Source: Phyllobacterium calauticae (lineage in GTDB: Bacteria > Pseudomonadota > Alphaproteobacteria > Rhizobiales > Rhizobiaceae). From it: a DNA stretch of 64,000 nt. Below the pieces are notes generated by a model. It ran no database searches, was not told where the DNA came from, and saw nothing but the letters and a program-made list of their open reading frames with translations. Shown here one piece after another: positions 9,838-19,181 of this stretch (positions within the stretch are counted from its first letter, which is position 1; the number at the start of each line of letters is the position of its first letter). The stretch lies in NCBI RefSeq assembly GCF_019991125.1, contig NZ_JAGENB010000004.1:1-64000 (forward strand), in the 5' to 3' direction. The translations under genes were made by a program, and so were the position numbers.

Positions 9838-10698
9838 ATGCAGCTGCGCAACCGGGCCGCCTATGGGTTCCTTGCCCCCTATCTCATGATTTTTGCGGCC
9901 TTCTGGATATGGCCGATTATCAGCTCGTTTCTGATGTCGTTTCAGAACACCCGTGTGAATCCCTGGGTTTTCAGCTTTGGTGCCAATTGGGGCCGTCTGT
10001 TCAACGATCCCGCCTTCTACAATGCGCTGAAGAACACGATGATCATCCTGATCATTCAGGTTCCGGTGATGATCACGCTGGCGACAGTCATGGCAGTGCT
10101 GCTCAATTCTCCACTTCTGAGAGCACGCGGCCTTTTCCGCTTTGCCTTCTTCGCACCCATCGTGGTCGGTGAAGTCGCCTATGCCGCCGTGTTCCGGTTG
10201 ATGTTCAATCTTGATTTCGGTGTCATCAACAAGCTGCTGAACAGTGTCGGCATAGCTTCGATTTCATGGTTTGCGGACGCCCCCGCGGCCATGGCGCTTC
10301 TTATCATTGCAGTGACATGGCGCTGGGCCGGATACAATGCGATCCTCATTCTGGCCGGACTTCAATCCATCCCCGGCGATGTCTACGAAGCGGCAACGCT
10401 GGATCGCGTGGGCAAGGCCCGGCAGTTCATCTACATCACACTGCCGCTTCTGAAGCCGATCATCCTTTTCTGTGTCATCCTGTCGATCATCGGCTCCATG
10501 CAGCTTTTCACCGAACCATTCCTGATTACCAATCGCGGTGGCCCCGGCGGCGGTACGGAAACCCTCGGACTGTTCCTCTATAGGCAAGGCTTCACATCGC
10601 TCAATTTCGGCTACGCTTCGGCGATCGCCTACACCATGGCCGCACTGGCAATCCTGATTTCACTCCTCAATCTTTGGGTCGGGAGGGACGAGAAATGA
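9838..10698 (+). CDS. Sugar ABC transporter permease, MalF-like
   Basis: Six-helix inner-membrane permease, 286 residues, beginning MQLRNRAAYGFLAPY. The EAA loop that contacts the ATPase is 'YEAATLDRVGKARQFIYITL'. I chose the ATG at 9838 behind GGAGG; the open frame extends back through the binding-protein gene but that part is only a shadow. It overlaps the next permease by ATGA, so the two are probably translationally coupled. Confidence 0.88.
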   Translation: MQLRNRAAYGFLAPYLMIFAAFWIWPIISSFLMSFQNTRVNPWVFSFGANWGRLFNDPAFYNALKNTMIILIIQVPVMITLATVMAVLLNSPLLRARGLFRFAFFAPIVVGEVAYAAVFRLMFNLDFGVINKLLNSVGIASISWFADAPAAMALLIIAVTWRWAGYNAILILAGLQSIPGDVYEAATLDRVGKARQFIYITLPLLKPIILFCVILSIIGSMQLFTEPFLITNRGGPGGGTETLGLFLYRQGFTSLNFGYASAIAYTMAALAILISLLNLWVGRDEK

Positions 10699-11531
10699 AG
10701 TCGCAGTCACGCTCGACCCTGGTCCGCTCGCTGGCACTGCATGGCGCCCTTATCCCGCTGGCGATCATCTGGCTGTTTCCGCTCTGGATGATGTTCGTAT
10801 TCGCGACCATGCCGGACTACGGCATTTTCAGCCCGCAGATCGAACTTCTCCCATCCACGCATTTCCTGGAGAATTTCAGCAACCTGCAGGCGGATACGGA
10901 TTTCATCCGGGCGCTGATGATCTCCATAGGTGTCGCGATCGTCTACACCGTCCTGTCGGTCCTGCTTACCTCCATGGCAGGCTGGGCGCTGGCCCGTTAC
11001 CTTTTCGTCGGTAAGTCTCTGGTCATCGCAATCATCCTCGGCACGATCACCCTGCCCTATTTCGTTGTGGTGATCCCGCAATTCATCATGGTGGCGCGGG
11101 AGTTCAAGATGGCGAACACATGGATTGCGCTCATCGTTCCGCCGCTCTTCAATTCGCTTGGCGTGCTGTTCATGCGGCAGGCCTTTTCCATGATGCCGGC
11201 TGAACTCTTCGATGCCGCACGGGTGGAAGGCGTCAAGGAATGGCAGATCTTCCTGCGCATTGCCCTGCCTCTGGCACGGCCAACCATGGCGGCTTTGGCA
11301 ATCATTCTCTTCCTTGCATCCTGGAACAATTACCTCTGGCCGCTGCTGATCAATTCCCGGCCGGGTATGCTGACCGCTCCTGTTGCGCTCGGAACATTGA
11401 TCGGTCTCACCAAGGTGTCGTGGGGCGGCATCATGGCCGGCGCCGTCATGCTCACGGCACCGATCCTCATCATTTTCATTCTTCTGCAGCGCCACTTCAT
11501 CGCCGGCATCGCCGCCGGCGCCATCAAATAG
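10695..11531 (+). CDS. Sugar ABC transporter permease, MalG-like
   Basis: Second permease of the importer, 278 residues, with six hydrophobic segments and the EAA loop '[20 protein letters not shown]'. It starts at the ATG that overlaps the stop of the first permease. '[13 protein letters not shown]' near the C-terminus is a family landmark. The downstream ATPase follows after 11 bases. Confidence 0.88.
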   Translation: MKSQSRSTLVRSLALHGALIPLAIIWLFPLWMMFVFATMPDYGIFSPQIELLPSTHFLENFSNLQADTDFIRALMISIGVAIVYTVLSVLLTSMAGWALARYLFVGKSLVIAIILGTITLPYFVVVIPQFIMVAREFKMANTWIALIVPPLFNSLGVLFMRQAFSMMPAELFDAARVEGVKEWQIFLRIALPLARPTMAALAIILFLASWNNYLWPLLINSRPGMLTAPVALGTLIGLTKVSWGGIMAGAVMLTAPILIIFILLQRHFIAGIAAGAIK

Positions 11532-11542
11532 GGAAACGCCGC

Positions 11543-12631
11543 ATGGCCGAACTTTCACTCAGGAATGTCGTCAAACGCTTCGGTTCCTACGAGATCATCC
11601 GCAACGCCAGCCTCGATGTGGCCGATGGCGAGTTCGTGGTGTTTGTCGGCCCCTCCGGCTGCGGCAAGTCCACGCTCTTGCGCATGATTGCCGGCCTCGA
11701 GCACATAACCGATGGCGAAATCCATATCGGAGATACACTGGTCAACGACGTCGAGCCTGCCGACCGCGGCATCGCCATGGTGTTCCAGTCCTATGCGCTT
11801 TATCCCCACATGACTGTCGAGCAAAATCTCGCCTTTGGACTGCGCATGACCGGCAACCCGAAAGCCGATACGGAGCGCCGGGTTCAGCGGGTGGCGGACA
11901 TTCTTCAGATCAAGGAGCTGATGCAGCGCCGCCCGAAACAACTGTCGGGCGGACAGCGCCAGCGCGTTGCCATTGGCCGCGCCATCGTTCGTGAACCGCG
12001 GGTTTTCCTGTTTGATGAACCGCTCTCCAACCTCGATGCGGAGCTGCGGGTGCAGATGCGCGTCGAGATTTCCCGCCTGCACAAGGAGCTGGGCACGACC
12101 ATGATCTATGTGACTCATGACCAGACTGAAGCCATGACGCTGGCAGACAAGATCGTGGTGCTGCGGGGCGGTAATATCGAACAGATTGGCGCGCCGCTCG
12201 ATCTCTACGACAACCCCGCCAACCAGTTTGTGGCCGGTTTCGTTGGTTCGCCGAAAATGAACTTCATGAGCGCCGAGGTTGTTGCGGCGGATACTGACAG
12301 CATCACCATCACCCTCGTGAATCAGGGCAAAATCCGTCTCACCCTGCCCATGAACAATCCGCCACCGGCACTTGGTGAGAAAGTGACGCTCGGCGTGCGT
12401 CCCGAGCACTTCGCCAAGGCGGGTCAGGGGGATGCCGACATGACCGTCACGGTGGATGTTGCCGAACATCTCGGCAACACCAGTTACATCTACGCCAATG
12501 TCGCCGGCGGGGAACAGCTGATCATCGAGCGTGAGGAATCGCGCAATGCACTCAAGACCGACACCCTGACCATCGCTATCAAATCCAGCCACGCCCTGCT
12601 GTTCGACAGTGCAGGAAACAGGCTTCGATAA
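11543..12631 (+). CDS. Sugar ABC transporter ATP-binding protein (UgpC/MalK-like)
   Basis: CUT1 ATPase of 362 residues. Walker A is 'GPSGCGKST' (about residues 36-44), the Q-loop region '[17 protein letters not shown]', the signature '[14 protein letters not shown]', Walker B '[12 protein letters not shown]', and the C-terminal TOBE regulatory domain includes 'LGVRPEHF'. The ATG at 11543 (MAELSLRNV) is the only start giving a normal N-terminus. It energises the two preceding permeases. Confidence 0.9.
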   Translation: MAELSLRNVVKRFGSYEIIRNASLDVADGEFVVFVGPSGCGKSTLLRMIAGLEHITDGEIHIGDTLVNDVEPADRGIAMVFQSYALYPHMTVEQNLAFGLRMTGNPKADTERRVQRVADILQIKELMQRRPKQLSGGQRQRVAIGRAIVREPRVFLFDEPLSNLDAELRVQMRVEISRLHKELGTTMIYVTHDQTEAMTLADKIVVLRGGNIEQIGAPLDLYDNPANQFVAGFVGSPKMNFMSAEVVAADTDSITITLVNQGKIRLTLPMNNPPPALGEKVTLGVRPEHFAKAGQGDADMTVTVDVAEHLGNTSYIYANVAGGEQLIIEREESRNALKTDTLTIAIKSSHALLFDSAGNRLR

Positions 12632-12693
12632 ACCGGACTTCGCCTTTCCAGCCACGCTCCCGGTGGCCGCAACTCACCCAAAGAGGATCTAGC

Positions 12694-14700
12694 ATGACTG
12701 ACACAGCATCCGTTCGCTGGGGCATTATCGGCCCCGGCACCATCGCCCGCACCTTTGCCGATGGCATTGCCCATTCGGCAACGGGAAAGCTCATCGCCAT
12801 TGCCTCGCGCAATCCGGACAAGCCGGAACTCGCAACCCAGTTTCCCGGCGCCCGCATCGTCAACGGCTATGATGCCTTGCTGCGTGACCCCGAGATCGAC
12901 GCGGTTTACATCGCAACACCGCACACGGGCCATGCCGAATGGGCGATCAAAACCATTCGCGCCGGAAAGCATGTGCTCGTTGAAAAGCCGATTGCGCTCA
13001 GCGCCTATGATGCGGATGCGATCTTCCACGAAGCCCGCAAGGCAGGTGTGTTTGCCGGTGAAGCCTTCATGTATCGTCTTCATCCGCAAACCGCCAAGCT
13101 GATCGAGCTCATCAAAAGCGGTGTCATCGGCGATATCCGTATCATCCGGTCAAGTTTCGGCTTCAATATGGGCAGCGTCAGACCGGATCATCGCCTCTTT
13201 GCCAACGACACCGCAGGCGGCGGTATTCTCGACGTCGGCTGCTATCCTGTTTCCATGGCACGGCTGATTGCGGGCAGCATCGAAGGCAAACCATTTCTCG
13301 AACCGGACTTTGTCTCCGGTGCTGGTCATCTTGGCCAGACAGGTGTCGACGAATGGGCGTCTGCCCTGCTTAAATTCCCGAACGGTATTGTTGCCGAAGT
13401 CTCATGCTCGATCATGGCGGAGCAGGACAATACACTTCGTATTATCGGCGCACAGGGGCGCATCGAGGTTAGGGATTTCTGGTATGCCTCCGGTCAACAG
13501 GGTGGCACAGGCAAGATCGAGATTTTCCGGTCCGGCGGCGTGCATGAGACCGTCGAGGTAGAAGAAGGCCGCTGGCTTTATGCCTTCGAAGTGGACGCGG
13601 CAGGCAATGCCATCCGCGAGAAACGGCAGGAATTTGCAACACCCGGCATGAGTTGGGCGGACTCGCTCGGCAATCTGCGGGTGCTGGATCAATGGCGTGC
13701 TGCTGTCGGACTCGAATACAGCATTGAAAAGGCTGCCAAGCGAACAACCACAATCTCTGGCAATGTGCCTGTGCAGGGCAAAAGTGTACCCAAGAGGGCA
13801 ATCCCGGGTCTTGCGAAACCTGCATCATCCGTGGCGCTCGGATTTGAGTTCTTCCCGAATTTCGCCGCCGGTTCCCTCACCTTGGATGCCTATTACGAGG
13901 CGGGCGGCAATCTGTTCGATACGGCCTTTATCTATGCCGGGGGAAAGACCGAGGAAATCTTCGGCGACTGGCATACCAGCCGCTCCGTTCCACGGGAGGA
14001 TATTGTCCTCATCGGCAAGGGAGCCCATTCGCCGCTCTGTTATCCCGATGCCATCGGCAAACAGCTCTCCCGGTCGCTTGACCGCCTGAAGACCGATCAT
14101 GTCGACGTCTATTTCATGCACCGCGACAATCCCGATATCCCGGTCGGCGAATTTGTCGACGCCATGGATGCGGAAGTTAAGGCGGGCCGGATTCGCGGCC
14201 CGTTCGGCGGGTCGAACTGGACGCGGGAACGCATGGATAAGGCCATTGCCTATGCGGTGAAGAACGGCAAGACGGCGCCCGGTGCCCTGTCCAACAATTT
14301 CTCGCTCGCCGAAATGCTGGACCCGATCTGGGCCGGTTGCGTCGCAGCCTCGGATGAGAATTGGAAAAGCTGGCTAAACGCGAAGCAGATGCCGAACTTT
14401 GCCTGGTCAAGCCAGGGGCGCGGCTTCTTTACTGATCGCGCCGGCCGTGACAAGCGTGACGATGAGGAACTGGTTCGCGTCTGGTATTCCGACAGAAACT
14501 TTGGCCGGCGTGATCGCGCCATAGAACTGGCAGGTAAACTCGGCCGCAATCCAATTCACGTGGCGCTGGCCTATGTGCTGGCCCAGCCCTTCCCCGTCAT
14601 TCCGCTCATTGGGCCACGTACCCTTGGCGAGCTTGAAGACAGCCTTTCCGCACTCGACATCAATCTGACCCCGGATCAGGTGAAATGGCTGGAAGGCTAG
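12694..14700 (+). CDS. Fusion of Gfo/Idh/MocA oxidoreductase and aldo/keto reductase
   Basis: A single 668-residue frame contains two whole oxidoreductase modules. Residues 1-345 are a Gfo/Idh/MocA dehydrogenase: Rossmann motif 'GIIGPGTIA' (10-18), signature 'VEKPIAL' (96-102) and 'GGGILDVGCYPVSMA' (175-189). Residues from about 375 to 668 are an aldo/keto reductase with the full catalytic tetrad: Asp409 and Tyr414 in 'FDTAFIYAGG', Lys442 in 'LIGKGAH', His476 in 'YFMHRD'. The linker at 346-375 is basic and proline-bearing. No frameshift or internal start is evident. Neighbours imply that it oxidises and reduces the sugar, or an oxidised derivative, imported by the operon, possibly recycling cofactor for an epimerisation. 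The reaction is unknown. Confidence 0.88.
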   Translation: MTDTASVRWGIIGPGTIARTFADGIAHSATGKLIAIASRNPDKPELATQFPGARIVNGYDALLRDPEIDAVYIATPHTGHAEWAIKTIRAGKHVLVEKPIALSAYDADAIFHEARKAGVFAGEAFMYRLHPQTAKLIELIKSGVIGDIRIIRSSFGFNMGSVRPDHRLFANDTAGGGILDVGCYPVSMARLIAGSIEGKPFLEPDFVSGAGHLGQTGVDEWASALLKFPNGIVAEVSCSIMAEQDNTLRIIGAQGRIEVRDFWYASGQQGGTGKIEIFRSGGVHETVEVEEGRWLYAFEVDAAGNAIREKRQEFATPGMSWADSLGNLRVLDQWRAAVGLEYSIEKAAKRTTTISGNVPVQGKSVPKRAIPGLAKPASSVALGFEFFPNFAAGSLTLDAYYEAGGNLFDTAFIYAGGKTEEIFGDWHTSRSVPREDIVLIGKGAHSPLCYPDAIGKQLSRSLDRLKTDHVDVYFMHRDNPDIPVGEFVDAMDAEVKAGRIRGPFGGSNWTRERMDKAIAYAVKNGKTAPGALSNNFSLAEMLDPIWAGCVAASDENWKSWLNAKQMPNFAWSSQGRGFFTDRAGRDKRDDEELVRVWYSDRNFGRRDRAIELAGKLGRNPIHVALAYVLAQPFPVIPLIGPRTLGELEDSLSALDINLTPDQVKWLEG

Positions 14701-14746
14701 GCGTGGATGTGGCAAGCAGGAGGATAAAATCAGCAAGGGGGAAGCG

Positions 14747-15517
14747 ATGAAGTATTCGGCATGTATCGAGTGGTTGTTCGCTCCCGAGTCGCCTGATTTT
14801 GCCAACCGCATCCGCTTGGCAAGGGATGCCGGGCTTGACGCGGTCGAGTTCTGGAAATGGACTGAGAAGGACATACCGGCTGTCGAAAAGGCATTGGCGG
14901 AAACAAAACTTGCGTTGTCCAGTCTCGTCGCGGAGCCAATGATTCCGCTGACCGATCCTGCGTCCCATGATGCCTTTCTGGTTGGTCTGCGGGCCAGCGC
15001 CGAAATGGCAAACCGGCTGGGTGCCAAGGTGCTCATCGCGCAGGCCGGGGATGATCTTCCCGGCCGCACCCGCGCCGAACAACATCAGGCCTTGGTCGAT
15101 TGCCTCACACAGGCGGCCGACGTGCTGGCTGGAACCGGCGTTGTGCTGGGGCTTGAACCACTCAACACCCTGATTGACCACAAGGGCTATTTTCTTCATT
15201 CAACGGTTGAAGGCCTTGATATTATCGATGAAGTAAACCGTCCGGAAATCCGGATTGTCTACGATATCTACCATTCTCTCGTCATGGGAGAAGCGACGGC
15301 AGAGGTGCTCAAAGACCGGATCGACCGCGTTGCCCATGTCCATATTGCTGACCATCCCGGCCGCAATGAACCCGGCAGCGGCACACTGGAATTGTCAAAA
15401 TCCCTGCATTGGCTGTTTGACAACGGCTACAATGGATTTGTCGGACTGGAGTACCGGCCAACCGCCGACACACAATCGAGTCTGGAGATGACGTTCCGCA
15501 CACTTGGCCCACGTTAG
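14747..15517 (+). CDS. Sugar isomerase, hydroxypyruvate isomerase (Hyi)-like TIM barrel
   Basis: Xylose-isomerase-like TIM barrel of 256 residues. Metal-ligand regions of the family are visible in 'GLEPLNTLIDHKGYFL' (Glu), 'IVYDIYHSLVMGEAT' (Asp and His), 'HIADHPGRNEPGSG' and 'GLEYRPT'. These closely follow the Hyi/OtnI group, which isomerises hydroxypyruvate or 2-oxo-tetronates. It is 46 bases behind the fusion gene and probably closes the operon; a true hydroxypyruvate substrate is doubtful in a sugar operon. Confidence 0.8.
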   Translation: MKYSACIEWLFAPESPDFANRIRLARDAGLDAVEFWKWTEKDIPAVEKALAETKLALSSLVAEPMIPLTDPASHDAFLVGLRASAEMANRLGAKVLIAQAGDDLPGRTRAEQHQALVDCLTQAADVLAGTGVVLGLEPLNTLIDHKGYFLHSTVEGLDIIDEVNRPEIRIVYDIYHSLVMGEATAEVLKDRIDRVAHVHIADHPGRNEPGSGTLELSKSLHWLFDNGYNGFVGLEYRPTADTQSSLEMTFRTLGPR

Positions 15518-15557
15518 AAACGTGTTTTGCTATTGATGTGCTGAGGGGGAAGCGGGT

Positions 15558-15579
15558 AAGCATGGATCGATCCTTGCTT
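15558..15579. repeat. 22-bp near-perfect palindrome upstream of lacI-type gene
   Basis: Arms AAGCA-t-GGATC and GATCC-t-TGCTT match except for one central T/T pair in each arm. With no loop it looks more like a protein-binding site than a terminator. It lies between the Hyi-like gene and the LacI-type regulator; it could be an autoregulatory site, though its half-site differs from the palindrome at 20541. Confidence 0.3.
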
Positions 15580-15654
15580 CCTGCCTGCTGGCCATTAACG
15601 TATCGTTTTTGGCAACACCAAAGAGCGGATCAGACATGAAGGATGCCGATATCC

Positions 15655-16653
15655 ATGACCGATCCGCGCAAACGCCACACCCTGCCAACCATTGCGGATG
15701 TCGCCGAACTGGCGGGTGTCTCCCGCGCCATCGCGTCCCGGGCGCTGTCAAGCGAACCAAGACCCGTCTCGGCCGACAAACGGGAGCGGGTACTGGCAGC
15801 GGCTGCCAAGCTTGGCTTCAAACCCAACCTCCTGGCGCGGAGCCTGACGACAAAGACCGTCAATCTCGTTGCCGTCATCGTCAACCACATCCATGATCTC
15901 TCGGATCTTGACCTGTTCGATCTCCTGATCAGCCAGATCCAGTCCATCGGCAAACAGGTGATCTTTGTCCGCGTCGGCTCGGCCGAGCGGATAGACGAGT
16001 TCCTGCGCAACGGCATTGCCTATCACGTGGACGCGGCCCTCGTGTTCTCGGATTTCGCCGATGCGGAAACGGTGCGGAAAATGTTCCGCAACGACAGCGT
16101 CCTGATGCTCAACGGCATGCGGGATGTGAGCTCTCCCGCCATCATTCCCGATGAGCAGGTGGGGATTGCCGCAGCGGTCACAGATGCCCGGAACAAGGGC
16201 GTGCGCAGTGCCCTCCTCGTGACAGGCCGGTCCGCCTCGCCGGTCGAACAGACACGCATCGCCGTCTACAAATCGGAACTGCAGCGCCAGGACATCAGGC
16301 TGGTCGCGGAACTGCGCGGCGATTACTCCTACCAGAGCGGCCGCCATGTGGCATCCTCGTCCGATTGGCAGCCAGCCGACGCCGTGTTCTGCACCTCCGA
16401 CGCGATGGCCATGGGCGTTCTCGATGTGCACCGGAACGACTTTCCGGACAACCGGCCGCGGACATTCCGTCTCTACGGCTTCGACGACGTGACCCTGGCG
16501 GAATACGAGGCCTATCCGATTTCATCCATCGGTTACGACAAGGCCGCCTATATCGATGAAATCCTGAAGTTTCTGCGGGAACCAGCCCTGTTCAACGCGG
16601 GCGAGAAACTGATTCAGGTGCCAACCTATTTCGTCGCGCGGTCAAGCTCCTGA
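15655..16653 (+). CDS. LacI-family transcriptional regulator
   Basis: 332 residues. The N-terminal helix-turn-helix is 'TIADVAELAGVSRAIASRAL' followed by the hinge 'KLGFKPNLLARSLTTK'; the rest is a periplasmic-binding-like sensor ending 'RLYGFDDVTLAEY'. ATG codons occur at 15643 and 15655; I prefer 15655 (MTDPRKRHT), with AGGA about 11 bases upstream. The gene converges on the amino acid ABC operon, and a LacI-type palindrome lies at the head of that operon (20541-20554), so this is its probable repressor. An effector with a sugar part is expected from the family. Confidence 0.88.
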   Translation: MTDPRKRHTLPTIADVAELAGVSRAIASRALSSEPRPVSADKRERVLAAAAKLGFKPNLLARSLTTKTVNLVAVIVNHIHDLSDLDLFDLLISQIQSIGKQVIFVRVGSAERIDEFLRNGIAYHVDAALVFSDFADAETVRKMFRNDSVLMLNGMRDVSSPAIIPDEQVGIAAAVTDARNKGVRSALLVTGRSASPVEQTRIAVYKSELQRQDIRLVAELRGDYSYQSGRHVASSSDWQPADAVFCTSDAMAMGVLDVHRNDFPDNRPRTFRLYGFDDVTLAEYEAYPISSIGYDKAAYIDEILKFLREPALFNAGEKLIQVPTYFVARSSS

Positions 16654-16661
16654 TCAAAATG

Positions 16662-16690
16662 CAAAGGCCGGGAACGATGCCCGGCCTTTG
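16662..16690. terminator. Bidirectional terminator between LacI gene and ABC operon
   Basis: A perfect 11-bp inverted repeat, CAAAGGCCGGG / CCCGGCCTTTG, with a 7-base loop, lies between two convergent genes. On the minus strand it is followed by CATTTTGATC. It can end both transcripts. Confidence 0.78.
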
Positions 16691-16698
16691 CCTTGAAA

Positions 16699-17496
16699 TT
16701 ACCAGAGCGGCGTCAGCGCCGGCGGGTTGGATTTTTCGCCCCACCACTTCTTGTAATTCGCATCATAGGCGCCGGACTGGATGTAGTCGGAGACGAACAT
16801 ATCAAGCCAGCGGACGAACTCCGGATCGCCCTTGGCAACGGCAATGCCGATCGGATCGTTGGAATAGAGGCCGGGCAAGGTTACCAGATTGTCGTTCTTG
16901 GTGGCGAGATAGTCGAGCAGCGACGAGTCTTCGATTGCCGCAGCGACGCGCTTTTGCTGCAGGAGCAGCACGCCATCGGGCGAGAAATTGTCGGTATAGA
17001 CCAGTTCCGCCGTCGGCACGCTCTTTTTCAGGAAACTTTCGCCTGTCGTGCCGCGACCGACAACCACCTTCTTGCCCGCCAGGTCTTCCAGCTTGGCGAT
17101 ACCGGCATCCTTCTGCACGATGACGCGCAGGCCGGCACGGTTGTAGGGAATCGAGAAATTGACGGTCTTGGCGCGTTCCAGCGTCGCGGAGGTATTGGCC
17201 ACCACGATATCGAGCTGGCCGGAGACCAGCATGGACACGCGGGCATCACCGGAAACGTCGGTGAACTCGACGGGAACACCAAGCTTGGCCGCCAGCATGG
17301 TTGCCACATCGACGTCATAGCCGACAGGATTGTTCTTGTCATCGCGGAAACCGATGGGCTCGCCACCCAGCGACACGCCGATGCGGACCTTTCCCTGCGC
17401 GCGAATGTCATCAATCTTCCCGGCATGCGCCACGCCGGTAAAAGCCAGTGCACCGGTCAGCGCGAGTGCTGCCAGTTTTCCAATGAACCGTTTCAT
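16699..17496 (-). CDS. Amino acid ABC transporter substrate-binding protein
   Basis: Family 3 solute-binding protein of 265 residues with a signal peptide cut near 'GVAHAGKIDD' (about residue 25). The fold landmarks are 'KVRIGVSLGGEPIGFRD', 'VGYDVDVATMLAAKLG' and 'GQLDIVVANTSATLERA'. It is the last gene of the operon; its start overlaps the stop of the asparaginase gene by four bases. The ligand is probably a polar amino acid or an amino acid conjugate, because the operon includes a glycosylasparaginase-type hydrolase. Confidence 0.88.
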   Translation of the reverse strand: MKRFIGKLAALALTGALAFTGVAHAGKIDDIRAQGKVRIGVSLGGEPIGFRDDKNNPVGYDVDVATMLAAKLGVPVEFTDVSGDARVSMLVSGQLDIVVANTSATLERAKTVNFSIPYNRAGLRVIVQKDAGIAKLEDLAGKKVVVGRGTTGESFLKKSVPTAELVYTDNFSPDGVLLLQQKRVAAAIEDSSLLDYLATKNDNLVTLPGLYSNDPIGIAVAKGDPEFVRWLDMFVSDYIQSGAYDANYKKWWGEKSNPPALTPLW

Positions 17497-18443
17497 GAAT
17501 GTCCCCTTTGTGTTGTTTGTTGCGGATCATATTTTCGGGCAAGCCGGCGTTCGGGTTCCTCCATCCGGGCTTCCCAGAACCAGTATTTGATTTCATCGTC
17601 GCAGCGGAAACTTGCCACGTCGTGATTGCCCTTGGCGTCGATGGCATGAATGACGACACCAGCCAAGAATCCGGTGGTCAATTGTGCGAGGTCTTCCATC
17701 GCCATATCGACCGCTGCGCGCAAGGAATGGCCGAAGCGCATGGCGAGCACGATGCTGCGGGCCGTGCCACAGCGGATTGTCATTTCACCCGTATGGGTGC
17801 AGGCGGCGGCACCGTAGCGGCTGTCGGCATAGAACCCGGCACCGGCGATGGGCGAATCGCCGAGACGCCCCGGATATTTCCAGGCCCAGCCGGAGGTGGA
17901 GGTGACCGCGTGAATGCCGTTGGCGGAATCCTTCGACAGGAACACCGTGGTATCGCGGACGCGCTCCGGGTCGGTAATGGTGCGGCTCAAGGGGGCGAGC
18001 GGAATATCTGGAAAGGCTGCCAGCTCCTCCGACGTCAATTCCTTCTGCAGCCGCTCCCACCAGACGCGTTTGCTGTCTTCATATAACGTTTCATCAAGGG
18101 GAAAGCCGATTTCCGTGGCAAAACGGCGGGCACCATCGCCGGTCAGCATGACATGCGGTAATCGTTTCATCACCGCATGCGCGAGCGCTGCGACGGGCAG
18201 CGTATCGGGAACCGCGCCGACGGCGCCAACATCCCGCGTCGTGCCATCCATCACACCCGCATCGAACTCCATGCGCCCGAGCATGTTGGGCCAGCCGCCG
18301 AAGCCGACACTGCGGACCTTCACTTCGCGCTCGACTTCGCTGATACCGGCGACCATGGCGTCAAGGCCATGCGCCTCCTGCTTGAGGAGCTCGACGCTCC
18401 TGGCAAAACCCGGCCAAGCCTCGTTGTTCGCAATCAGGATCAT
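17493..18443 (-). CDS. Ntn-hydrolase, glycosylasparaginase / isoaspartyl peptidase family
   Basis: 316 residues of the asparaginase-2 family, which cleaves N4-(beta-N-acetylglucosaminyl)-L-asparagine or isoaspartyl bonds after self-cleavage that exposes a Thr nucleophile. By alignment from memory, the expected Asp-Thr cleavage pair is 'RVRDTTVFLSKD', giving Thr165. Downstream are 'TSTSGWAWKYPGRLGDSPI' and 'GAGFYAD', including the Arg193/Asp196 substrate pocket. The 'KYPGRLGDSP' form is nearer to glycosylasparaginases than to plain isoaspartyl peptidases. No signal peptide is seen, so it acts on imported material. It sits inside the ABC operon, two bases after the ATPase stop and overlapping the binding protein. 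Confidence 0.82.
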   Translation of the reverse strand: MILIANNEAWPGFARSVELLKQEAHGLDAMVAGISEVEREVKVRSVGFGGWPNMLGRMEFDAGVMDGTTRDVGAVGAVPDTLPVAALAHAVMKRLPHVMLTGDGARRFATEIGFPLDETLYEDSKRVWWERLQKELTSEELAAFPDIPLAPLSRTITDPERVRDTTVFLSKDSANGIHAVTSTSGWAWKYPGRLGDSPIAGAGFYADSRYGAAACTHTGEMTIRCGTARSIVLAMRFGHSLRAAVDMAMEDLAQLTTGFLAGVVIHAIDAKGNHDVASFRCDDEIKYWFWEARMEEPERRLARKYDPQQTTQRGHS

Positions 18444-18445
18444 TG

Positions 18446-19180
18446 TCAGTCTTTACGCATTTTGGAGAGAAACTGGGCGATGCGTGGCTTGGCCATGCCG
18501 CCATCGGCTGCAAAAAATTCAGCTGTCGGCAGGTCGACAACGAGCTGTCCCTTGTCGAGAAAGACGATCCGCGACGAGATCGTCCGGGCAAACTCGATTT
18601 CATGCGTGACGAAAACCATCGTCGTTCCGTCATGGGCGAGCTTGGCGAGAATGGCCAGCACATCCGACGTCATCTCGGGATCGAGCGCACTGGTGATTTC
18701 ATCGAGCAGGAGATAGCGCGGCTTCATAGCCAGCGCCCGGCAGATACCGACACGCTGGCGCTGCCCGCCGGACAGTTGCGCCGGGAAGGCATCGGCACGG
18801 GCACTCAAGCCGACGGAGTCCAGAAGCGTGCGCGCATCGGCTTCCGCCTGCTTGCGCGGTATTTTCAGCACTTCAACCGGCGCGAGCGCGATGTTCTGCA
18901 CGGCAGTCATATGCGGGTAGAGATTGAAAAGCTGAAAAACCGTCGCCGACCGCTTGCGGGCTTCCGACAGCTCCTTCGGACGGGACACATCGAAATCATC
19001 GATGGTGATGCGCCCGCCATCGAGCTTCTCCAGGCCGTTCATGCAGCGGATCAGGGTCGATTTGCCCGAGCCGCTGGAGCCGAGAATGGACACGACTTCG
19101 CCGCTATGGACATCAAGGTCTATTCCATCGAGTACGGTCGCAGAACCAAACGCCTTGCGTACTCCTCTCACGCTGATCAT
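18446..19180 (-). CDS. Amino acid ABC transporter ATP-binding protein (GlnQ-like)
   Basis: Polar amino acid uptake ATPase, 244 residues, the family's usual size. Walker A 'GSSGSGKSTLIRCMNGLE' is near residue 33, followed by 'VFQLFNLYPHMTAVQN', signature '[15 protein letters not shown]' and Walker B 'LLLDEITSALDPEM'. The last has Ile in place of the common Pro. It lies one base behind the second permease and two bases before the hydrolase gene. Confidence 0.9.
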   Translation of the reverse strand: MISVRGVRKAFGSATVLDGIDLDVHSGEVVSILGSSGSGKSTLIRCMNGLEKLDGGRITIDDFDVSRPKELSEARKRSATVFQLFNLYPHMTAVQNIALAPVEVLKIPRKQAEADARTLLDSVGLSARADAFPAQLSGGQRQRVGICRALAMKPRYLLLDEITSALDPEMTSDVLAILAKLAHDGTTMVFVTHEIEFARTISSRIVFLDKGQLVVDLPTAEFFAADGGMAKPRIAQFLSKMRKD

Positions 19181-19181
19181 T

